Below, piece after piece: positions 56,054-63,633 of a DNA stretch of 64,000 bases. Location: the NCBI RefSeq assembly GCF_001659685.2, contig NZ_LXYE02000001.1, positions 1-64,000 on the forward strand, in the 5' to 3' direction. This DNA comes from Labilibacter marinus. GTDB lineage: Bacteria > Bacteroidota > Bacteroidia > Bacteroidales > Marinilabiliaceae. The position numbers and the translations under genes were made by a program. The notes below the pieces were generated by a model, which did no database searches, was not told where the DNA came from, and saw only the letters and a program-made list of their open reading frames with translations. Numbering within the stretch: position 1 is the stretch's first letter; each line of letters starts with the position of its first letter.

Positions 56054-56614
56054 ATGAACTGGAGTGAAAAGTTTGAATCAATAATAATTTACGATACGAG
56101 AAGGATTGAAAATTATGAATTTGATAAACCTACAGCAATGTTTTTAACGACTGTTGGACTACCAAAGGATTCTGCTCCTTTTTTATCATTTGCGGAAAAT
56201 AATGACATTCAGTATGAAGGAATTCTTAGACTAACTGACTATTTTGATTTTTTAGAAACAGAATTTGAAAAATATATTGTTATTGGTTCAAATGGAAATG
56301 GAGACCAAATAGTAATTGACGTAGAAGATAATTGTAAAATTAAACTTCTTGACCACGATAATAATTTCTCAGAAGAATTCATTAATAATTCCATTGAAAA
56401 ATTGCATTTCAGTTTAATTATTTATCAGGAATTTATAGATAATATTCAAAAAGAACTTGGAGAAGATGCTCTCTTTGATTATAAATATACAGACGAACAC
56501 TTGAATTTATTAAAAGTTAAATTGGAGAAAAACGACCCAGAATCATTAATTGAAAATACTTTCTGGACAGAAGAAATAGAGATATTAATTGCGAATAGAG
56601 ATGATAATCAATAA
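56054..56614 (+). CDS. SUKH/SMI1-KNR4-like immunity protein
   Basis: 186 aa, soluble and acidic. The form FLTTVGLPKDSAPFLSF ... YIVIGSNGNGDQIVIDVEDNCKIKLLDHDNNFSEEFINNSIEKLHFSLIIYQEFI fits the SUKH-4 branch of the SMI1/KNR4 superfamily, whose members neutralise contact-dependent or polymorphic toxins. No toxin gene lies next to it, so it is an orphan immunity gene, typical of accessory regions. It is followed by an attC-like palindrome. Confidence 0.75.
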   Translation: MNWSEKFESIIIYDTRRIENYEFDKPTAMFLTTVGLPKDSAPFLSFAENNDIQYEGILRLTDYFDFLETEFEKYIVIGSNGNGDQIVIDVEDNCKIKLLDHDNNFSEEFINNSIEKLHFSLIIYQEFIDNIQKELGEDALFDYKYTDEHLNLLKVKLEKNDPESLIENTFWTEEIEILIANRDDNQ

Positions 56615-56622
56615 ACTACGCT

Positions 56623-56753
56623 TGCCAACAATAAATATACGTAATGCGGGGCGATTTAGTAAATTTAATCATTAGAGCATTTAATAAACAAACTAGCAGT
56701 TTGATAGTGAAGTGCCTTGAAATCCCGCACTACACATATTCGAGCCGTTAGCT
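56623..56753. repeat. attC-like imperfect palindrome
   Basis: tgccaac at 56623 and gttagct at 56747 bracket arms that pair imperfectly: aataaatatacgtaatgcggg with the complement of cccgcactacacatatt. Size (131 bp), position just after an ORF stop, and folded form agree with integron attC sites, but the core heptamers fit RYYYAAC/GTTRRRY only partly. No integrase is present. Confidence 0.4.
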
Positions 56754-56800
56754 ACCATTATCCATGCCGCTTAAAGGAATACATTTTAATTTTATACATA

Positions 56801-57616
56801 ATGAAAACAATCTTTTTGGGAATCATTCTAAGTTTAATCTCTTCAATATCTTATTGTCAGTTAAATGACACCATATATTTTGACACTCAGGGAAAGGTGT
56901 GCTCGAATGATAATTTTAATAGTTATCGAATTGCAAGTCAAGATAAAATAAATGGACTATTTATACTAACCGATTATTATAGTAATGGTTCTGTTGAAAG
57001 TGTACATAGTTATAAAACCGATAAAGGAGAAAAGAAATTCGGTGAATCACTTACTTATTATGATAATGGTCAAATAAAATCAAAATGCAATTTTACCAAT
57101 AACAAAGAAAACGGAACTTTCACTAAATGGTTTAGAAATGGTTCTGTTGACCAAATTGGTTTGTACTCAAAAGGAAAAAAAGAAGGATTATGGTCATACT
57201 ACTTTAAGAGTGGAAAGGTAAGTGCTGAAATTAATTACAAAAAGAATAAAATTATTTCAGAGAGGTATTTGAATGAAGATGGAACTCACTTGGACGATGT
57301 TACAAAAGCCTATAAAACCGCAGAATATCCTGGTGGTTTGGAAAAGTTAAGATTAACAATAGCAGATAATCTAAAATATCCAGTAAAAGCACAAAAAAAA
57401 GGAGTAGACGGAAAAGTTTACGTGACATTTATTATTGACCCATTAGGAAATATGACTTCTATTGAAATAGCCAAGTCATTAAATCCCGAATTAGACGACG
57501 AAGCATTAAGGGTTGTGAACTTATTAGAAAAGAAGTGGGTTCCAGGTAAGAAATTCAATAGACCGTATGATATAAGTTTTACATTGCCTGTTAATTTCGA
57601 ATTAACAAGAAATTGA
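56801..57616 (+). CDS. YwqK-repeat protein with C-terminal TonB domain
   Basis: 271 aa from the ATG at 56801; an upstream in-frame ATG at 56717 lies inside the attC-like palindrome and would spoil the signal peptide (MKTIFLGIILSLISSISYCQ). Residues ~55-160 carry YwqK/MORN-like repeats (DYYSNGSVESVHSYK, TYYDNGQIKSKCNFTNNKENG, KWFRNGSVDQIGLYSKGKKEG, YYFKSGKVSAEINYKKNK). Residues ~180-270 form a TonB C-terminal domain (EYPGGLEKLRLTIADNLKYPVKAQKKGVDGKVYVTFIIDPLGNM). The fusion is common in Bacteroidota. Likely periplasmic; partner unknown. A 253-bp repeat follows its stop. Confidence 0.82.
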   Translation: MKTIFLGIILSLISSISYCQLNDTIYFDTQGKVCSNDNFNSYRIASQDKINGLFILTDYYSNGSVESVHSYKTDKGEKKFGESLTYYDNGQIKSKCNFTNNKENGTFTKWFRNGSVDQIGLYSKGKKEGLWSYYFKSGKVSAEINYKKNKIISERYLNEDGTHLDDVTKAYKTAEYPGGLEKLRLTIADNLKYPVKAQKKGVDGKVYVTFIIDPLGNMTSIEIAKSLNPELDDEALRVVNLLEKKWVPGKKFNRPYDISFTLPVNFELTRN

Positions 57617-57654
57617 AAGAAGCTTTGAAATGAAAGTGAAAAATAACGGTAGCT

Positions 57655-57907
57655 AATAAATAGAACTATGAGTGGTCGGCACGACCCAGCGATGAGTTCC
57701 GGTTGAACTCTATCCCGGATTATCTATGCACTTATCGAAGGTTATATGTGTTTTAGCATTAGATTGTAGATGTTTATGTTAATTATTTCATAGTGTATAG
57801 TGAATAAAACTTCACGTACGGTTCGATGAAGGGGGTGCTGATAGTTTACTTATTATTGTTACTTTTAGTCACAGTAATTTGAGTAAGCTATCAGGCTCTA
57901 CTCTACG
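57655..57907. repeat. 253-bp dispersed repeat, copy 1
   Basis: About 90 percent identical to copy 2 at 58479-58731 with no length difference (constant offset 824 bp). It begins aataaatagaactatgag, 38 bp after the stop of the TonB-C gene. Its right part holds a hairpin with ttcacgtacggttc, which resembles the 3' strand of group II intron domain V, then a second stem ctgatagtttact / agtaagctatcag, and ends ctctactctacg. No ORF lies inside it. Confidence 0.85.
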
Positions 57908-57945
57908 TGGTCAGCTTGAATCCAAGAACAGAGACATTAAAATAA

Positions 57946-58461
57946 GTGAAAGAAATTGAATATATAGAAACGGAAAGAACTATAATGCGTAAACTGACAA
58001 CGGAAGACGCAAAGGATTTCTATACATTAAATCTTGACGCAGAAGTATTAAAATTTACTGGGGATAAACCATTTGAAGATTTACAATCCGCAATAGATTT
58101 CTTGACTAACTATGATCAATATGAAAAATTTGGAGTTGGACGACTTGCAGTTATCGACAAAAAAACTTCAGAATTCTTAGGTTGGTGTGGGCTTAAATTT
58201 AATAAAGACAAAAATGAATATGACCTTGGGTTTCGATTTCATAAAAGGTTCTGGAATAAAGGACTTGCAACTGAAACTTCAAAAAAATGTCTTGATTTTG
58301 GTTTTAATGAACTTAAAATTGAGAGAATAGTTGGACGAGCAATGAAAAAAAATATTGGCTCAATCAAAGTTCTTGAGAAAATAGGTATGGTATTTAAAGA
58401 AAAATTTGACTTTGAAGGACAAGAAGGAGTTATTTACGAACTGAAAAAAAGAATTGAATAA
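57946..58461 (+). CDS. GNAT-family N-acetyltransferase (RimJ/RimL type)
   Basis: 171 aa from a GTG at 57946; the next ATG (residue 14) would cut into the conserved ETER start. Features: ETERTIMRKLTTEDAKDFYTLN, GVGRLAVIDKKTSEFLGWCGLKF, DLGFRFHKRFWNKGLATETSKKCLDFGF (the acetyl-CoA pyrophosphate-binding V/I-x-R-x-x-W-N-K-G-x-A form), NIGSIKVLEKIGMVFKE. Members acetylate ribosomal protein N-termini or small amines and antibiotics. It is flanked exactly by copies 1 and 2 of the 253-bp repeat, as in a mobile cassette. Confidence 0.88.
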   Translation: MKEIEYIETERTIMRKLTTEDAKDFYTLNLDAEVLKFTGDKPFEDLQSAIDFLTNYDQYEKFGVGRLAVIDKKTSEFLGWCGLKFNKDKNEYDLGFRFHKRFWNKGLATETSKKCLDFGFNELKIERIVGRAMKKNIGSIKVLEKIGMVFKEKFDFEGQEGVIYELKKRIE

Positions 58462-58478
58462 TAAAAAGCCGAACCGCC

Positions 58479-58731
58479 AATAAATAGAACTATGAGTTGT
58501 CGGCACGCCCCAACGATGAGTTATGGTTGAACTATATCTCGGATTATCTATGCACTTATCGAAGGTTATATGTGTTTTAGCATTAGATTGTAGATGTTTA
58601 TGTTAATTATTTCATAGTGTATAGTGAATAAAACTTCACTTACGGTTCGATGAAGGGGGCGCTGATAGTTTACTGATTATTGTTACTTTTAGGGGTATTA
58701 ATTTGAGTAAGCTATCAGACTCTACTCTACG
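58479..58731. repeat. 253-bp dispersed repeat, copy 2
   Basis: Same length and layout as copy 1, starting 17 bp after the acetyltransferase stop. Differences are substitutions only (for example gtggtc/gttgtc, cacgtacgg/cacttacgg, gggtgctg/gggcgctg). Confidence 0.85.
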
Positions 58732-58817
58732 GTGCAAGCCAAAAGCCCAGAACGACATTAGTTTCGAAAACGATTGATGAATTGGTATAATGCAGTTCTG
58801 GTTTTGGAAGATTGCAA

Positions 58818-59438
58818 TTAATTAGGAGTTTCAACCGTTTCCAAAAAAATCTTATTTATTTCATCTAAGAAAATATTGTAATTGGCCAATTCTTGAGGAA
58901 CATCAGCATTTTTCTCCATATCATGGAAATGATGAGTTGCCAATAAATCCATACCAGTAAAAGTATTCATTTTATGAAATCCAAACATTACACCTTCATC
59001 AACGCTTTTCTGTTCAAAAAATTCATTTTCTAAAGTAAATGCCGTTTTGGGAGCATTCCAACTAGTCGTTAGAATATATTTTTTCCCTTTCATTAAACCA
59101 CCCGTACCATAATTTATTTTTGGATTTTTTCGACTTCTTCCATCACTTTCATAAATCCCATTTTGGTGTCCTTCAGTAAAAACACTGTCCAAGTATTTTT
59201 TAAACCCAAAAGGAATTTGAAACCACCAGATGGGTGTATGGTAAATAATTAAGTCAGCCCATTTAAATTTTTCAACCTCTTCTTTAGGGTCGTATTCATC
59301 TCCAACTTGTATTGCTTTTACATTATATCCGTCTAACGCATTAAAAAAAGAGACTGAATTTTGAAAAAGTGTCTCATTAAATTTGCCTTCGGAATGTGCA
59401 AATGGATGACTCCCATTTATTATAAATACATTTTTCAT
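58818..59438 (-). CDS. NAD(P)H-dependent oxidoreductase, MdaB-like quinone reductase
   Basis: 206 aa from the ATG at 59438 (MKNVFIINGSHPFAHSEGKFNETLF); an in-frame ATG at 59465 adds nine residues and sits in a repeated leader. Flavodoxin-like fold with the FMN loop (NGSHPFAHSEGKFN) and IYHTPIWWFQIPFGFKKYLDSVFTEGHQNGIYE. Members reduce quinones by two electrons and protect against quinone and oxidative stress. It is divergent from a LysR gene with 193 bp between, the usual regulator/target pair. Its upstream leader is repeated before the gene at 60753. Confidence 0.9.
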   Translation of the reverse strand: MKNVFIINGSHPFAHSEGKFNETLFQNSVSFFNALDGYNVKAIQVGDEYDPKEEVEKFKWADLIIYHTPIWWFQIPFGFKKYLDSVFTEGHQNGIYESDGRSRKNPKINYGTGGLMKGKKYILTTSWNAPKTAFTLENEFFEQKSVDEGVMFGFHKMNTFTGMDLLATHHFHDMEKNADVPQELANYNIFLDEINKIFLETVETPN

Positions 59439-59460
59439 CTGTTTATAATTTGTTTGATTT

Positions 59461-59540
59461 GCCAAATGGAACTCTCAAGAAATTTCAATCATTCTCCTGT
59501 GTGAAAATGAATATTTGAAATTTACATGGTCGTTTCATTT
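59461..59540. repeat. 80-bp leader repeat, copy A
   Basis: Imperfect copy of a unit with conserved blocks atggaactc, ctcctgtgtg and catggtcgtttcat. It lies about 23 bp upstream of the quinone reductase start. Related to copies at 62724-62804 and 62824-62894. Confidence 0.85.
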
Positions 59541-59604
59541 GCTTATTTTTAAATTCTTGACAAATTTATAACAACCACATCTATTATAAAAACAATGTAA
59601 TTAA

Positions 59605-59612
59605 TACCTTTG
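59605..59612 (+). promoter_or_regulatory. Possible -7 promoter element of the LysR gene
   Basis: taccTTTG matches the Bacteroidota -7 consensus TAnnTTTG and ends 19 bp before the ATG at 59632. No clear -33 element was found. An AT-rich inverted repeat tattataa (59582) / ttataata (59615) brackets it and could be a LysR operator. Confidence 0.35.
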
Positions 59613-59631
59613 TATTATAATATTAATAGGT

Positions 59632-60534
59632 ATGGTGAATTTAGAATGGTATAGAACTTTTAAGGAGATATATGAAAATGGGACTTTAACAAAAGCCTCG
59701 ATTGAATTATACACTTCGCAACCAGGTGTAAGTGTGCACTTAAATGCTCTGGAAACATATGTTGGCAAGAAATTATTTGAACGAACTTCCCGTAGAATGA
59801 TTCCAACAGAAGAAGGAAAAGTTTTATATGAGTATATAATTGAAGCTATTAAAAAATTAGAAAATGCAGAACAGCATTTTAAAAAAACTACACAAGATAA
59901 ATATCCATCTATAAATATTGGAATGTGTTCTGAAATGTTTCAACTCATTGTTGAACCCGAACTTTCAAAATTAAACTTTGATTTAATGGCAAGGTTTGGA
60001 ACTCATACGAATTTGATAAAAGATTTGGATAACGGAATTTTAGACTTAGTAATAACACCAAGAAAACATATTGAAAAAAAAACATTGCTTGAGTATATTC
60101 CATTTGCAAAAGAAAGGATAGTGTTAATTGCTGGAGGTAAAACAGACACCTCTATAATAGAAACACTAATAAAAACTAACAATTGGAAAGATTTAGAAGA
60201 CGAACTCCTTCAAAATACTTGGTACAGCTCTTCAAATGAAATGGAGCATTTTAGGCGATTTTGGTTTGAAAATTTCAATAAAAAGCCAACATTTAAACCT
60301 AACTATATATTACCAAATATATCTTCAAGTATTAGATGTTTGAGTGATGGAGATGGCCTTGCCATAGTTCCTGATTTCTTATGCAAAGATGAGATTTCAA
60401 ATAGCAAAATAAAATTGATTTGGGAGGGTAAAGTAAGGACTGAAAATATTTTATACTTTGCATCAAGAACTGATTTGAAATATAAAAATGAATTAGATGT
60501 TATTCGAAATATATTTAAAAGAAAAATGAAATAA
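59632..60534 (+). CDS. LysR-family transcriptional regulator
   Basis: 300 aa. N-terminal winged HTH of LysR type (EWYRTFKEIYENGTLTKASIELYTSQPGVSVHLNALETYVGKKLFERTSRRMIPTEEG), then the substrate-binding-like effector domain (~90-295). Divergent from the quinone reductase at 58818, which it most likely controls (the family norm; inference here). Start at 59632 gives a standard N-terminus. Downstream, 10 bp after the stop, lies a truncated copy of the 253-bp repeat. Confidence 0.92.
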   Translation: MVNLEWYRTFKEIYENGTLTKASIELYTSQPGVSVHLNALETYVGKKLFERTSRRMIPTEEGKVLYEYIIEAIKKLENAEQHFKKTTQDKYPSINIGMCSEMFQLIVEPELSKLNFDLMARFGTHTNLIKDLDNGILDLVITPRKHIEKKTLLEYIPFAKERIVLIAGGKTDTSIIETLIKTNNWKDLEDELLQNTWYSSSNEMEHFRRFWFENFNKKPTFKPNYILPNISSSIRCLSDGDGLAIVPDFLCKDEISNSKIKLIWEGKVRTENILYFASRTDLKYKNELDVIRNIFKRKMK

Positions 60535-60543
60535 AAGCAGTAC

Positions 60544-60610
60544 AATAAATAGAACTATGAGTGGTCGGCACGATCCAGGGATGAGTTTCAGTTGAACTAT
60601 ATCCTAGATT
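60544..60610. repeat. 253-bp dispersed repeat, truncated copy 3
   Basis: Only the first ~67 bp are present (aataaatagaactatgag ... ggttgaact-like, ctagatt). Homology to copies 1 and 2 stops near 60610. Again it starts just after an ORF stop. Confidence 0.75.
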
Positions 60611-60752
60611 TTATTTAAGCTATCCATTCAAAAATGCACACAGTTATTTATTATTTTGTTGTTTGATGACTAAAAGCAAAACATGTTACGATTCAGAATC
60701 GGGAAGTAAGGTGAAAATGGGCCCTACTTGAAAATGCAGAGCCCATTTTATT

Positions 60753-62699
60753 TTAATTAAACCCTATTAAATTGTAATACTGTAACCAAGGAATAAAAAG
60801 CAAAGTAGCAACAAGTACTAAGGATTGATAGATTATACCCATCGTTTTTAACTCTTTAAATCGGATGACTTTTACTAATAAATATATGCCAACTAATACC
60901 AATGGAATAATGATTAAGGGTATTACTAAAGCAAATTTTAGAAGCAATGGTATGCCATATAAAAACTCCATCGGATCGACCGTCATTAATGTGTAGGCTA
61001 AAAGCACAATAAAAAGTAGGCTTAATGAGGCCAATAAAAAGTTAACCCTTTTAAGTAGGTGACTTTTTCTTTGGCGAACAAATATTCTGCGTACTGCAGA
61101 CGCCATCATGTAAATCAATAAAATAAGTACAATGCTACCTAACCAAAACATCTGAAATTTAATAGGTTCGTACCATTTTAGTTTATGCCACACATAATAC
61201 TCAAAACACGATTCTACAAAGAAATAAGATATTTCTTCATTCACGCCCTTGCCAAAAGCTATATGTCTATTAAGAACCGAATGGAAGGTTAAATCAGAGA
61301 CAGGCGTAAGTTTATCGTTCCATTGAGGTATTTCAAGCGTATTATCTTTTTCCACAATTTCCATTTCCATAAATTTCCCCATTAAGATGCCTAATTTATC
61401 CAACGATGAAGTTCCATGAAAGGCATATCGGTACTTCCCGGTGAAGGCCTCCAATGGTTCATCAACAGAACCTATGGCCTCCAATGGTTCATTAACAGCA
61501 CAAGAGTTGTCAACAGAGCAGGTGGCAGCTTTATCATTTACCGTTTCATTAGCATCCATGCTTTCCATCATAAGCTTTGTCAGAAGCTCATTAGAAATAT
61601 TGTTAAGAAAAAACTTACTTTTGGGGGTTAGTGGATTCCCGGAATTAACGGAAATAAACAGGCCTGTGTTTTTTTCCGGAATCAAGGTTAATTGACTATT
61701 AAACCCCTGTGCTGTGCCAGTGTGATAATAAACTCCTATTCCGTTCCAATTCGATTCGAAAAATGCCAACGATCGTCCACAATTCGCTTTGGGGAAATGT
61801 TTGAAAGATTCGTGATACATTTTTGCAACGGAGGCAGAATCTATAATTTGCCGTCCTTTATAAGTACCATTATTTAAGAGCATAGCTATATAATGCCCCA
61901 TATCTGAAGCCGTGGCATTTAATGATCCTGACGGATAATCTAGTTTAAAATCAGGTTTGTACGGAATGAGTTGTTGATCTTTTTGCAAGTAACTGCTAAC
62001 GTAGTTGTCTTTGAGTTCCACAGTTCTTTTAAAACCACTGCTGTTCATCTCCAGTGGTTTCAGTACATTATCTCTGATATACGCAAAACATGGCACGCCA
62101 GACACCTCTTCAACAATAAGCCCCAATAAAGCATAGCCTTGATTGCTATAGTTAATAATTTGTCCTGAAGGCCTTATTTGCAATGGTTTTTGTTCTTTTA
62201 AATACTGAGCTAAAGGAGCGACATCTTTTTCAGCCCGTACTGCCGTGCCTGTAATCAAATTGTCCAAACCCGATGTATGCAATAAAAGCTGCCTTACGGT
62301 TATTGAGTCGTTGAATTTGTACTTTAATTGGAAGCTTTTGAGGTAACGATTAACATCCTTATCCAGCTCCAGCTTTCCTTCCTCAATCAATTGCATGGTT
62401 GCTGTTGCTACAAATGTTTTTGAAATGGAGCCCACACCAAATATAGAATGGTGAGCATCTACCGCAGTTTTCGATTCAATTTCGCTTACACCATAACCAT
62501 TAAGGTGACGAATGGAGTCGTCTTTTATTAATACAATGGTTGCCCCTACAATATTTAAAGAGTCAATACCTTTTGTCAGCTTTGAATCGATCCATGCACT
62601 TAAAGCTTCTGTTTGGAGATTTTCAGTTTGAGAATACACTAGGTTTCTATTTAAAAAGAAAGAGCCTAGCATTAAAAATGTAATGATTAAATGTTTCAT
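60753..62699 (-). CDS. Beta-lactamase-fold serine hydrolase with C-terminal membrane domain
   Basis: 648 aa from the ATG at 62699; an in-frame ATG at 62720 adds seven residues. Signal peptide ends near LVYSQ. Class C-like domain with nucleophile motif SISK (GVGSISKTFVATA), YSN (INYSNQGYALLG) and HTGTAQG for the third box. Residues ~395-420 contain a short duplication (EPLEAIGS / DEPLEAFTG). The last ~150 residues hold four hydrophobic helices (FWLGSIVLILLIYMMAS; LLASLSLLFIVLLAY; LVIPLIIIPLVLVGIYLLV; SLVLVATLLFIPWL). Such fusions are common in Bacteroidota and may act on peptides or esters rather than beta-lactams. Same leader repeat as the quinone reductase. Confidence 0.88.
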   Translation of the reverse strand: MKHLIITFLMLGSFFLNRNLVYSQTENLQTEALSAWIDSKLTKGIDSLNIVGATIVLIKDDSIRHLNGYGVSEIESKTAVDAHHSIFGVGSISKTFVATATMQLIEEGKLELDKDVNRYLKSFQLKYKFNDSITVRQLLLHTSGLDNLITGTAVRAEKDVAPLAQYLKEQKPLQIRPSGQIINYSNQGYALLGLIVEEVSGVPCFAYIRDNVLKPLEMNSSGFKRTVELKDNYVSSYLQKDQQLIPYKPDFKLDYPSGSLNATASDMGHYIAMLLNNGTYKGRQIIDSASVAKMYHESFKHFPKANCGRSLAFFESNWNGIGVYYHTGTAQGFNSQLTLIPEKNTGLFISVNSGNPLTPKSKFFLNNISNELLTKLMMESMDANETVNDKAATCSVDNSCAVNEPLEAIGSVDEPLEAFTGKYRYAFHGTSSLDKLGILMGKFMEMEIVEKDNTLEIPQWNDKLTPVSDLTFHSVLNRHIAFGKGVNEEISYFFVESCFEYYVWHKLKWYEPIKFQMFWLGSIVLILLIYMMASAVRRIFVRQRKSHLLKRVNFLLASLSLLFIVLLAYTLMTVDPMEFLYGIPLLLKFALVIPLIIIPLVLVGIYLLVKVIRFKELKTMGIIYQSLVLVATLLFIPWLQYYNLIGFN

Positions 62700-62723
62700 C
62701 TGTTTAAATTTATTTTTCAATGG

Positions 62724-62804
62724 TCAGATGGAACTCCCAAATAAATTTAATCATCCTCCTGTGTGTAAATTGGATAATCAAATTTGCATGGTCGTTTCAT
62801 GTGT
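62724..62804. repeat. 80-bp leader repeat, copy B
   Basis: Blocks atggaactc, cctcctgtgtg, gcatggtcgtttcatgtg. It lies 25 bp upstream of the start of the hydrolase at 60753-62699. The ctgttta next to the start codon is also shared with copy A. Confidence 0.85.
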
Positions 62805-62823
62805 TTAAAATTTGATTTTTAAT

Positions 62824-62894
62824 TGCCACATGGAACTCGCCAATTAAAACCTCTTCCTGTGAGAGAATATTGGCTCCTGACTCGTTTCATGTGT
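62824..62894. repeat. 80-bp leader repeat, copy C (shortened)
   Basis: Blocks atggaactc, ctcttcctgtg and ctcgtttcatgtg. Not next to any start codon; adjoining copy B in direct orientation. Confidence 0.75.
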
Positions 62895-63079
62895 CTATTT
62901 TTCTCTGGTTAATTACTTCTGCCAAAGTATATGAGGCAGAGAGAAATAGCAATGTCGAATCCAGTTCTAAACAGGTTGTTTGTCGACTCTCACAGGGTTT
63001 TGATGCGTTTTTAAGCGTAACGCAGAAAATGAAGTTTTCTTGCAGAGACTAATTAACAGATTTTAAAGGCCTATCAATG
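62895..63079. other. Intergenic region downstream of the MotA/ExbB-like gene
   Basis: About 185 bp. A 60-codon plus-strand frame that begins in repeat copy C has no family resemblance and is not called. Confidence 0.4.
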
Positions 63080-63490
63080 TCAGGAAGAGAGTTGTTTTTT
63101 ATTAATCGCCTTAATGGCAATAAAGCAAAATAGCAACGAAAACGAATAAATAAGTAGTCCATAAATGGTAACAATCATAGAAACGCTTATGCCATCAAAT
63201 ACCAATTCAGGTTCAGGCTTTATTCCACTTTCGGTAATAATTTCACTTTGAAGGAACATTGAATAAAGTCCAAGCATCGAACCGCATATTCCGAATACGA
63301 GCGTAAACAAGCCCATAATTTTCCCATATCCAAGTCTGCGAATTACTTTTTCGCTGCTTACTTTTTTAGAATAATGTGCAAGTACAAAATGATATATTAA
63401 CCAAGCAGTCGTAATTATTAATAAAATGGTTAGCATGACCATAAATTCAATACCTCCCAAGTAAAATAATTCTTTTATCTGTTTAAGCAT
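63080..63490 (-). CDS. Small MotA/TolQ/ExbB-like membrane protein
   Basis: 136 aa from the ATG at 63490; an in-frame ATG at 63538 would add a polar 16-residue leader. Three or four transmembrane helices: GGIEFMVMLTILLIITTAWLIYHFV; YGKIMGLFTLVFGICGSMLGLYSMF; GISVSMIVTIYGLLIYSFSLLFCFIAI. The GICGSMLGLYSMF and DGISVSMIVTIYGLLIY segments recall the MotA/TolQ/ExbB proton-channel domain but the protein is short. No ExbD partner is adjacent. Divergent from the LytS-like gene. Confidence 0.6.
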   Translation of the reverse strand: MLKQIKELFYLGGIEFMVMLTILLIITTAWLIYHFVLAHYSKKVSSEKVIRRLGYGKIMGLFTLVFGICGSMLGLYSMFLQSEIITESGIKPEPELVFDGISVSMIVTIYGLLIYSFSLLFCFIAIKAINKKQLSS

Positions 63491-63633
63491 ATCTATATTA
63501 TTGTAATTCTTTAATGAAAAATGCCAAGGTTGAATCAACTTCTTTACGTTTTGCTCATCGATTCTAAACAGTTTTCTTTATAATTGCCCCGAAATTAGAG
63601 CAAAATATTAAACAATGAAACGATAAGGTAAAC

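Noticed and set aside
57655-58731. Composite transposon flanking the acetyltransferase
   Set aside because: The repeats carry no transposase, no terminal inverted repeats and no visible target-site duplication.
62870-63052. 60-codon plus-strand ORF
   Set aside because: Begins inside a repeat copy and has no domain or coding-like composition.
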